Positions 45,901 to 57,900 of a DNA stretch of 64,000 bases are shown one piece after another. Made by a program: the position numbers and the translations under genes. The notes beneath the pieces were generated by a model. The model did no database searches and had not been told where the DNA came from. It saw only the letters and a program-made list of their open reading frames with translations. The stretch comes from Incurvaria masculella (lineage: Eukaryota > Arthropoda > Insecta > Lepidoptera > Incurvariidae): assembly GCA_946894095.1 (NCBI GenBank), contig OX335644.1:6801595-6865594 (forward strand). Direction: 5' to 3'. The stretch's first letter is position 1. Every line of letters begins with the position of its first letter.

Positions 45901-48900
45901 GCGACCCGCCGCGCCGCCCGCGCCCCCTGCCGCCGCCGCCTGGACCGCCGCCACCGCCTCCGCGGCTCTGCACCGTCGGCACCAACACCGACCCGCCGCC
46001 CGCGCCGCTCGACCGCATTAAGACGCTGTTCCGCCGGGCGCCGCGACACGAAAGTAGAGACGTCGTCTCCGGCCGCCACCCCGCCGACCGGCAGGACGCG
46101 CCGCGGGCCCGGCGAGCAATCGACGGCATTAGAAAAGCGCTCAACGGTACAAAGCACCGCATCGGCGCGGCCGACAGCCTCGACAGTCCGAAGATCGTGT
46201 ACGAGCAGCCGAAGCCGGGCGACCGCATGGGCGAGGCGTTCGGCGCTCCCCGCGGCCGCTGGAGCTGTCCCGCCCTGCCGACGCTCAAACTGCGCTGCCG
46301 GCCGAGCCTCGGCCGCTGGTCGGCTGGCGGCTGCTTCGGGGGCGGCTATCGAGCCCGCTCCCGAACCGAGGCCGCCGCTTCCACCGGCGCGCCGCCCGTG
46401 CTGCGTCTGCAGATGACGCAGGTGTGACGTCCGACGTGTTCGTAGAGACGCTAATGTGTTACTCTGAGATGAAATGTTCAAACGATATCAAACCAACCTA
46501 CCTACCTATATTTTATTCTGACCGGCCGTTTTGTTATTTTTCCCGACCTTACTTTCCTATATCCATGTGTTTTAAGAGCGTGAATACTAAATGCTACTAG
46601 TTCAGTATGTATTCGGGGCTTATGGACACTTTCCTTTAGTTGCATACCCCCTCCCCCCGTGGTGTCGTATTCCATAAGACTTGTACATTGTTTCCGACAC
46701 ATCTAGAATTACAAGTATTTAGTGTACAAGCTAATAAACGTGTGGAGTGTCTGTGACGTTTTATTCCCCGCGGCACGGTGCTACGTGTCGAGCCTTCAGG
46801 TAAGGAGGTTTCTATCGATGCGCAGTAGCATGCGGCGCCAGTGGCGCGCAAGTGACTAGACTAGAAGCATTTCAACGTAAATGAACTTTCATCAATACCC
46901 GAAGTCCCAGTTGTCACCTAAATTGGCGTTTACGGCAAACCGATCGACTGGCGTTTTCAAATGTATGGAGAAATTGAAGAGCGCGCGCAGTGGGCGTTAA
47001 GCGAACTAACATTTGCGAGTCCGAGTTTGATTTTACAGCTTACTCAACGTTGCCGTAAATACGTCGACGTTGCCGTTTACGTCGACTCCGCGTTTCCATA
47101 CAAATCGGAAGACCAAGTTTGACTTTGACAGCTCGAAGAAGTAAAACCACAGAATATCTAGTAAAAACTTGTTAGGAGTTTGACGTTTTTACGGAACTTC
47201 GAAGTTACTTAAACGCCAATTTAGGTGAGAACTCAGACTGACCACTCTGAGCCGCGCGAGTCGGTTCGGTTGTAGTTGGGCGGCGGCGAGTGGCTCGGGA
47301 CAAGCGGGGCGGTAAAGCGAAAGGTGCCCCCGGGCAAGAAGCGCGGACAGAAGTGCGTGTCACTTGTCACATATGTGGAGGGTAGGTGGTTGGTGGCAGT
47401 CACTGGTGCAAGTTCATTCACCTTGAAACACTTCGTGCCACTTGCGCCGCGCGCAACTGCCCACCGTGTAGAACCTCCGTCACTTTTCCTTACACGTGAC
47501 GCGTGCTTCCGTTCTTGTACAAGTGCGCCCTTCTTGTCTCTCGCATGCGTGCTACGATCCCCGTCTCAACCGCCGCCGCCCACCGTACCAACTCGCGCGG
47601 CCACTGAGCCATGCAAGTACATTCTAAGTTGAAACGGTTCGGTCCACTTGCTCCACGCGGTACTGTGCATCGTGTGGAACCTCCCGTAGGGCACGGCGCG
47701 GGCGGGCGGCGCGGCTGCGCGGCGCCCGGCGTCGACGGCGGCAGTCACGCGAGCGGCGCCGCCCCGCCTGGACCCGCCGTGCCGCGCCGCCTGTCAGACG
47801 TCGTCGCCCCGCCTCGCTTTCATGTTGTCCATCAGTCACGCGCATCCTCCTACCACGTTGATTCATAGTTTTGTGGCATGCCAGGGCATGTGAATCGCTG
47901 CCGAGAACGGGTCGTGTCTGAGCGCCGGGCTTTCCTTGCATATCCTATGGCATGGCCTGCGAGTAGGGTCACCCTAGGAGACTGTTGCCGCCGTGTCCGC
48001 GAGTCACGTTGCTGTCGTCTTTCTATCGTATTTGGATAGGATGGATTCATTTTTTTATTACGTAAGGCAATCAGTGTCTATGAAGCGATAAGCGATATTA
48101 ACCTAATCTGGAGAACCTATTGAGTATTAGTAGGCGTAGACGGCTGGTGTGATAGATCTATTATTTCATCATTCAGTGTTTGTTTTAAAAGAGCAGAAAC
48201 AGAATTGGTGATCGTCGCACGCACCTGTGCTTTCCCTTTCTCCTGGATTATACATTCGGTGTATGGACGAATCGACTGACACATTATTTGTCCTGATATT
48301 AGGAGACTACTGATACTGGAGCACTAATGTTATCTTTAGACGCTTGCTCTTGTCTTTACCATTCTGCAATAAAGTGCAACGTTCCTAATACAGGTCTCAC
48401 GTGTTCCTATTGCATATCCTGCATGGAATATTGTGTTATTTATGTTGCCAGTTTCCATAATTACATAAGCAGGCAATTTATTTAGGAATTTTGCTGTTCT
48501 CTCCACAATTCTCCTAATTCAACTATGGCTTATAAAATAGTTTGAGTTTATTTATTTTTGACTATTTATGTTAATTCATTATTACTTCAGATATTAATTA
48601 AAAGATTGTTACCTTTAAAAATATTATTTGGAAATGTTTGACGGCTCCGGAAACAGGGATGCAAACCGCCTATATCCGATCTCGATAATCGACTATCAAC
48701 CGTTTTCACCACCTCCAGCTACAAAAATCCCAAAGTTACTTTTCGGTTACACCATATAAATATGCCATGTAGCCGAAAGTTCCTTATCGGATTTCAGGTA
48801 ACTGGAGTCGGTGAAAACAGGGGTATATTGAATACGCTTAGTGGCTATTTGTCTGCAACACTTTAACCGCATAGGTACTGACGTCAATACATGCCGGCCG

Positions 48901-51900
48901 TTTTCAACTGCATTGATGACTTGTGAACAGAATTTCTACCCCAATTTCCAACCCCCTCCCAATTAGCCGACTGTTCACAAAAAAACTTCAACATTCAGCT
49001 TCTAAATATAACAGTACTCAAACAACCAAGAACCCGAAACGACTTTCTATCCAACAGAGTAGTGAGCCTTTAGAACAATAGTGGACTTTTCATTTTATTA
49101 ACATTATGAATTCATAAAAAGGATAATTGTTACAGCAGGGGGAATTAAAGATTTTATACGGAGACCCCAAATTCTGTTTTTTTTTTTAAATTGAAAACGT
49201 ACTTACATGTTATTGCAATCCCTCTACTTATAAGATCAATTAATTCACATCACCCATAGCGGCTTATCATTTAAAAAAATCATTTAATTTACCACTCGAT
49301 CAAATGAATCACTCGATGAACAACTCGATCAAAAGAAACGGGAAAAACAGCGTAAAAGCTTACACTATCCCTAGGTTATGTATTGGCAATAACTCCTACA
49401 TATATAGGCCATAAATAATGTTTTTGTTCTGATTCTTCTGAAGAGACTTGTTGTGGAAGTTTGCTTTTCCAATGATTCTAAGCCTGTATTACGTGTCACT
49501 GCAACACAGAGACATACAACTACCTACTTTCCGCCTGTTTTATTCCTTCCCATTGATGTATATGTTTACTCCTATCATTTCAAACTGCGCAATAAAAACA
49601 AAATACCGGCCAAGTGCGAGTCGGACTCGCACACGAAGGGTTCCGTACCATCGTACAAGATTTAACACCAAAAAATCACGTTTCTTTTATGGGGCCCCCC
49701 TTAAATTTTTATTATTTTTTTATTTTGCCTATTTGTTGTTGTAGCGGCAAAATAAATACACACTCTGTGAAAATTTCAGCTCCTATTACGGTTCATGAGA
49801 TACAGCCCTGTGACAGACGGACGGGCGGACAGACAATAACGTAACCTATATATTTAATTTCAAACTTTCAAGATTACGTTGTGCGCGCGAAAGGCAAGCA
49901 TAGGACGTGTTCAGCATGGACAGGCGAACGTCTAAACTGAGATTCAAAGACAGGGGGTCCATTCAGGGCAAGAGTGAGTTCGAGTTCGGGAGTGAGTTAA
50001 CCTAAAAATAGCTGGGAAATATATTATTATTTAAATAACGGAACCGTTATTTATACTTTCAACGTATTTACGGGACAGACCAGATTTTTACCTAACTGTA
50101 ATGATGTTCAAGAAGTGTGGGAACATTGACTATTTAAAAAAGTGAGTTGATATTTAGTGACGAATTCGAACTCACTCTTGCCCTGAATGGACCCCCTGTT
50201 CTTGGGTCTTGATACGAATCTCAAGTCTTTCGGCTACCAAATTTAACATTACTTTCATTCATTTTATGTCAAAATTAACATAAAATGTCAAAATTGATAT
50301 AGAATGTCTGACGGCTTGAGAACTGTCTCCAGACCCAAGAACTGGGGGCTCATTCAGGTAAGAGTGAGTTCGAGTTAGGGAGTGAGTTAACCTAAAAATA
50401 GCTGAGAAATATATTATTATTTAAATACCGTTATTTATACTTCCAACGTATTCACGGGACAGACCAGATTTTTACCTAACTATAATGATGTTCAAGAAGT
50501 GTGGAAACATTTACTATTTAAAAAAGTGAGTTGACATTTAGTGACGAATTCGAACTCACTCTTACCCTGAATGGACCCCCTGTATTTGATAAGACGTTCG
50601 CCTGTACATGAAGAATCTCAGTATCAGAATATTTGAATCTCCTTCGAACAATACGAAAATTCGCACAAATTACGCAGCAATGTATTTGGAACAATGTGCC
50701 TAAAATTTTTTAGGTCAAACCCTTGGGTAAAACACGGACAACATATCCGGACAACGGTGTGAAGCGTCAATTTCGTTTATGAGATACAACCGTGTGACAG
50801 ACGGACGGACGGACGGACGGAAGGACGGACGGACAGCGGAGGCTTAGTAATAGGGTTCCGTTTTCACCCTTTGGGTACGGAACCCTAAAAAGCCGCGGAC
50901 TTCTGAACACTTTTCTCCCTGTTATTCCGGGAATCTCTTATGTCCGTCGATTGCTAACCCAAATCACTCCACATGTCGCTAACCACTTCTACCTCCGTCT
51001 CCGTTACTCGAGCGTTGACGGCGCCCCATTTTAGGTTGTTTGTCCCCGTGTTAGGTTGCGTGCTCAGCGCGTATTCAGGTACGTGAAGCTATGTAGGGGG
51101 GGGGGGGGCTTCGTTAGTCGCTGCGTGACCTACATTGCGAAAGGGGTGTGTTTCGAGGGAGGCCTTCCGAAATTCCTGACTGAGTGGTCTTCTGTACATT
51201 GAGACGTTAGAGATGTTAGGCGGAAAAGCCGAAAATTGGCTAATGCCTTGCGTGACTAAGGTATATTCGGTTACTTATTTGGTGCACGTTCTTCTGTTAT
51301 GTTTACATTCCGTCTTGTTTTGTTATCCATCTCGTTCAACACATCCTACTACGCTCTACCTTACCGGCGACGAAAAGCTTCGGTCGTCGACAGATCGGTA
51401 AAAAAAATATTTTCTACAGGAAAATTATAGACTCTCAATTTTACAAAAACTTGGAGCCTAAATCATTTGCCTTCTATGAACTGTAACATATCTCGCATTG
51501 GTAAATTGTGATGTGTTGGATGAAGTTCGTAGAGCTATATGCATAGATATAGACATCGGAAGATACTAGGAAAAGAATCCCATATAATAGGTCGGGGAAA
51601 AAGTCCTTTCGCATTATAGTATGTATGAACTTGTAATAAAATCTCTTTGGCTATACTATTTGTATCTGGCTGGTTTTGGTATCATTGAAAGTTTAAATTT
51701 TAAAGAACATAATTCCAAATTCAAATTAGGAAAATGTGTGATTCTCATTTGTTTTTCGTACTGTCAAAATGAGTGAATCTAATGAAGAAATTCGATACAT
51801 TTTAAAATTTTACTACAACAAAGGTAAAAATGCAACGCAAGCCGCGAAAAAAATTTGCGATGTTTATGGACCTAGTGCAGTGTCTGTGAGAGTAGCACAA

Positions 51901-54900
51901 ATTTGGTTTAAGCGTTTTCAATCCGGAAATTTTGATGTCAAAGATGCACGTCGCTCTGGTCGCCCTATTACGGATAAAATGGATGCCATTTTTTAAAAAG
52001 TGGAGCAAGATCGGCATATCAGTAGTTACGACGTAGCTGAAGAACTAGGAATTGACCACAAAACAGTTTTGGCGCATTTGAAAAAAAACTGGGTACACAA
52101 AAAAGCTCGATATTTGGGTACCTCACGAGCTCACTGAAAGAAACCTAATGAACCGTGTACTCATTTGTGATTCTTTATTACGACGTAATGAAACCGAACC
52201 ATTTTTGAAGAACCTGATAACTGGTGATGAAAAGTGGATCACGTACGACAAGAACGTGCGAAAAAGGTCGTGGTCAAAGGCCGGTCAAGCTTCACAGACT
52301 GTGGCGAAACCCGGGTTAACTCGCAACAAGGTGATGCTGTGTGTGTGGTGGGATTGGAAGGGCATTATTCATTATGAGCTGTTACCACCAGGCAGGACCA
52401 TCGATTCTGAACTCCTGATGAGATTAAAGCAAGAAGTTGAGAGAAAGCGGCCGGAATTAATCAACAGAAGGGGTGTGGTTTTTCATCATGATAACGCTAG
52501 ACCTCACACATCTTTAGCCACTCAGCAAAAACTAAGAGAGTTTGGCTGGGAGGTGTTAATGCATCCGCCGTATAGTCCTGACCTTGCACCTTCAGATTTC
52601 CACCTGTTTAGGTCTCTTCAGAATTATTTAGGCAGTGTCAGGTTAACATCACGAGAGGACTGCCAAAACCACTTGTCGCGGTATATTGATCAGAAGTCCC
52701 AATATTTCTATAGCAATGGGATCATGTCCCTACCTACAAGATGGCAAAAAGTTATCGAACAAAATGGTACCTACATACTTTAGTTAAATGTAAATAAACC
52801 TTATTAAAAAATGTTTTGAATTTTCTTAAAAAATTAGAAGAAACTTTTTCCCCAACCTAATATGTTGGCGCCGTAAAAATCAGGTCTTGCTAATGAAAAG
52901 AAGCATTTTTCGTAAATTTAGTAGGTAGCACTTTTTAGGGGATTCATTTTGTCAGGGCTTATGTTAAAAGCAACGCCCTCCAGCTACATTTATTTAGTTA
53001 TATAATTATTCGTAACGAACTCCAATAAACTGCCGAACAGAGAAACAATTAACTTGGGTACGTATTAAAGAACGCTCGTTTCTCCGACCCCATCGGTTCT
53101 TCTCGATTGAAAGACAAAGCAAATGAAATAACCTCACAATGAGAAAATCGTCGAGATGCGTAGCCTATTTTCTCCCAACGGACAATAGCTCCAAGTTCCC
53201 ACAGAGCGCTCTGCATTTCACTTCGCGGCCGCCGCTTTTGGCGCTTAGTCGCTCGGCGCGCGGGGATTTGGGTTTGCGGTCTGCGGTGACCCAGTTCCGA
53301 TTTAGGTGCCATATTTTTTTTTTGTCCGCATTCTTTGCACTGCTGTCCGCGACGTGTGCAATCATAATTTATGCTGCGGATTTCTTAAGTTTCTGTTTGT
53401 TTTATTTCGGGACGTTTTATACGTCACCTATTCAGCATCTGATATTCTCGGCGTTAAGTCTGTTTAAATGGTCGTATTCTCGGAATAGTCTTCACTGATA
53501 TGCCATCACAATTTCCTATTTGTGTGACGCAATTTCGTGCAATTTTTTAGCACCATTCGTACTACATGTCAGGTGGAAATAGAGGTTAAATTATTGTCTG
53601 CGTAAGCAATATCCGAATTCATTATTCGAGTAAAAATATTTATGTTTTCGTGCCAACAGACCTGAGCTATAGATATTAAAATATCAATAGAAATTCCCTT
53701 GGTATGATTGAAAGCTCGACAAAGACGGATTATTCGGCGGTGAGCCCTTAATCCGATCGGATAGATTAGCCAGCGTCGGATTGTGGCGGCGCGGCGGAGG
53801 GTGCCGCACTCCGCTCGGCTCCGGTACGATGGTGGCGGCATGAACGGTCGCGCGGGGCCGGCGGGGGGGCTGCAGTCGCACGCGCGGGTCCTCCCGCCCG
53901 CGCCGCCGGTGCTGCCGCCGCCGCCGCAGTTCGCCAGCCCGCATCCGGACATGGCCTCCAACCAGATTGCGCAGGTAACGGCGGCACGCACGCGCCGCAG
54001 CCACCAAACAACCACGCCGCAGGGCGAGCACCGTAATATTGCGACTTTGCGACGAAAGCCAGAATACCCTAGTCCGAGTTTTGCGTTATCGGCAATATTT
54101 TTCAGAAACGAACGGCGACCCCACCGATTCGATGGCAGGACGACGCAACTTCCAAATGTTTGGGCTGGAGTGCAACATCTCTGGTCGCGGTTATTGTTAT
54201 TGTTAAAAAAATATGTCTTCTTTCTTCTTATGCCTTAAGGCTGTTCCGACCCATATAAAGTTGTTTGCACACATAACGCAAAAAGTATTGCACTTTAAGC
54301 CACGAATTAATAATAAAAGTTTAATATAGTCATATTACTTGCAGCGAAAACAATTTCACAATTTCAGGATTATTGGTTTTGTTACAATTTATTTAAATAC
54401 GATTTCTTATTTAACAGCGCCATCTAACGGTGTAAAACTTCTAATCGGCAGTTACAACGAAACCATTAAACCTGAAATTGTGAATATGTTTTCGCTGCAA
54501 CTACTATGGCTATATTTAATATTTTTGACGAATTCGTGCCTTAAGGTGGCCCAACCCGCTCATTTCCCCATACAAAAGGGGAAAGAAGATCACGCCCATA
54601 TTTCTTGTCAGAGATGCAAAATTTTGCTCAAAATAGCTTTACTAGATGTCTGATGACCATTGGCATTGTAAAATTGTGTTTGGTTTCTAAGTTATAAGGT
54701 CCGAAAGTTCGAATTTTTGGCGCGTTTTATACAATAAGTTTGGAGGTGGATTACGCAATGATAAAGTAAGAACATCGTAAAAAGATTAGTCATCAGACAT
54801 AGCTTATTTAATCAAGATTTATGATCTATTTGGTTTTTGTTAGATTTTTGACTACAGCGGTCGTGGTTTACTTTTAGCTATAAGTCGTTTTGAAATTAAA

Positions 54901-57900
54901 ATTTTCGTGAATCTTACCAAATCATACAGTATGCACATTGTCTTTTTTGTGGACATGTTGCATCTTCCTCATCACGGAGCCTGTCTTATTCTTTGAAACA
55001 GAGAAGGTCCCAGAGCGCAACAGCACGGTTTTGTACCGTGCCCGCGAATGAGTTAGGCCCGCCGGGTTGGGCCGCCTTAAAGTGCAACACTTTTTGCGTT
55101 CTGTGTAAAAAAAAACATTGTATGGGTCGGAACATCCTTAAGACGCAAGAGGAAGAGAACAGACAATTTTTACAATAACATTTACCGTATACAGGGTGCA
55201 CTCCAGCCTTAGTGTTTATCACTCGGAAGAAAGTAAATTCCGACTAGCACATTTTAGTTAGCTGTATGACTTGACAGCCTGTATGACTTGACATTCAACG
55301 TTTGATTGATTGTTGGTTTAATTAATACAATGAAAACGTAAAACCCAAACTTGGGCATCTGTCAAGTTCTGAATCGTCGCAATATATCTGACTGAGTCTG
55401 TCCTCGAGCGGCTGGTTCGCACTATGGGAATCACTCAATGATATGCTGCTGCCTGCGACCTCGATCGCGTGGGTTTCGGGTTTTTATCTTATATGTATTA
55501 TGATTCGCAACATATACTGCAAAACTACATAATAACTTATCCTGTGTCCAAAATTTCCCATGTTTAATTTAAGTAAGATGTGTGCACAAATATTCAAGTC
55601 CCTGTTGGTGAAATTAGCTGTAATGTAATCCTCGATGTAATCTGGCTTCTGAGATGTTTGAAAAAATATATTGTATCAGGCATATATTGCTAACATCATC
55701 CTGGTGTCGTTATATTAGGACCAATCTGATATAAGAATCTCATCACATTCTCCCCATTATAAGAGCGAGACTGGATGGAGCTCCAATCGTGTTCATTTTA
55801 GGTTTAAATCATCTTTCATTCGATGCAATTGGTCAATCGGGGGCGGCCCAACTCTACCACCTTGAAATTAAGCAAAGGGACCTGTAGTTTTACACGGTTT
55901 GCGAATTTAAACTTAAATGAAATTTAAATTTCACGATGCACAAATATTAAGAGGAGAATGAAAGTGATAATTGAGACCTGGAGCCCTACTACGAACGCTA
56001 TCGAGAAGGCGACATCGCCTGTCAAATATATTGTATGCGTTTGACAGTTGGTATCAAGAGCGCTTTAGTAGGGGGCCAGCGGCCGGGTGGGGATTAAATA
56101 TGACGTAAATTACAGTTAATTTTACCGAATTACACGTCGTTTAACAGTTAGCATGGTACGAAACGCAACTAAAAGTAGATTTATTGACTTACTTGCCTAT
56201 TCACCCGACGAGACAATTTACAATGGTAATCCTTCGTTCAAATATTTATGTATTTGTGTAAATTTATTTTTATTTAGTAACTCAATGTAGAGAGTATACT
56301 CGCAATAATACAGCCCAACCCACACAATATTTACAGAACACAACCTTTTTGCTGTAAATATAAATTGTATTGCCTGGAACAAATCGAACATCTGGCTCTT
56401 CACACAAATAACTGCGTAGGTAGCGACCAAGTCGAACTAGTAAATGTGATTTATCAGTCGCCCGGGAATAAGTCAGGTTGGGGTGTGAGGAGCGAAAATG
56501 TTTTCTTGTCCCAAAAGGGTGGTTCCGTGCGTGGGGACGGAATCAGCTGATGGCCTCCCCTCGTGCGGGTGTCGGTATGTACAGGCCGCCGACAGCTACG
56601 GTGCGAAATTTGTCTTTAGCTACGGACCCCTAGGTACAGAGTTGAGAGAGTAGAGCAAGGGGTAGGTATCCATAAGAGTTTGCTATTTAGGGTTTTTTTT
56701 TCTGATCTTTTAAGGAGGGTTATCATGGTAAATTAACTCGTCGGGTGAACAAACAAGTGAGTGATTAAATCTCACGTTTATTAATATTTTAAAACTTACG
56801 CGGGACATAACTACAATATTTAGTTTGACGGCTTACCGCGCGTGTGAGGAGCAGGACGTGCTGCTCGACGTTTCGGAGCCTCACATGGGCTCCATCTTCA
56901 GGAGAACGTGCCTGTCGCGACGGTTAGTTACTGGCTACCCGCCGCTTTGCTTCACTTCTCAGCGTCCATGGCAACACTCGTACATTTTCTTGAGGATTTT
57001 TCACGTTTAATTGATTCACGCCGCATGACACGTCGTTTAACAGAATGGTATGAAATGAAACGGAACGTCAGAATTATTCGCTCACCTGTTCACCCGGCGA
57101 GTATATTTACCATGGTCCCGCCCCGGCGGCGAGTAATTTTACAATGGCACCTCCCCTGACGAGAGGAACTTTTTCACGTTATAAAGATCAGGCTGCGAAT
57201 ATCAAGCAGCTACAGAAATTCTTGTTTTTCCTTGTTTTTCTGAACATGTATTGGTTTATCTTGGATAAAATCTATAATGGTCTGAAAATATAAATTTAAC
57301 CAATAAAATGCTTGTGTTGTTACGGCTTTTGAAGATTTGATTATTCTATACATATACTCAGTAGAGTCAGCGAGCATGTAAGGACGGGAGTAGAGATCGA
57401 AACAGGGGGGTAACCGGCGCGGCGTAAGATGTGAGAAAATATGCGAGGGGATTCGATAAATTCTGAACCAATCAGGAGCGTTTATGTCGAACCTTCTGCG
57501 CTCTTATTAGGTATAATATTTGGCATTCTCCTCTGATTGGGGCAGAATTGATCGAATTCCCTCACAATTGTTTTTTCATATTACGCCGGTTTAGCCCCTG
57601 ATTCGCACGGCGGAGGCGGGGCGGCGGCGGCGCGCGGCGTAACCACGAGCGAGCGAGTGGAAAAGTTTAAATGTAGTTCGCTTACGAATTCGGGTCGCGC
57701 AACATCGAATATTCAGTGCACTATGTAAATAGCGCCTTGTGAAGTTCTTAAGTATCGTTGGGACTCGAGAAAATTAGTAGCAAGCGAATTCGCAATTGAA
57801 TTCACTCGCCGGCGCTGCTGCCGCCTTTGTTGTAAAAGCGTCTACGCCCCGCTACTCCCGTCCTTCCGTGCTCGCCGAGTAGAGGTCTCCAGACACGCCT

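Larger units (their letters stand above)
49606..50891. mobile_element. GGGTTCCGT-type lepidopteran repeat, split by nested insertions
   Basis: The left part starts GGCCAAGTGCGAGTCGGACT and contains AGGGTTCCGTACCAT; the right part has a GGAC run and ends GGGTACGGAACCCTAAAAA. Both sides contain GAGATACA..CTGTGACAGACGGACGG or similar, so the right part starts with a repeat of where the left part stops (about 49835 and 50760). Family G elements and other material fill the gap. Confidence 0.7.

Noticed and set aside
45549..46481. 310-codon minus-strand frame
   Set aside because: Low-complexity Ala/Arg/Gly sequence produced by reading the complement of GC-rich coding DNA; the plus-strand frame is the credible one.
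47276..47868. Open frames of 118 and 85 codons in a GC-rich island
   Set aside because: No family motifs, no consistent splice sites, and the frames overlap others on both strands; kept only as a repeat and a question.
53569..54015. 148-codon minus-strand frame
   Set aside because: It is antisense to the alternative first exon and rich in Ala, Arg and Gly from GC-rich DNA.
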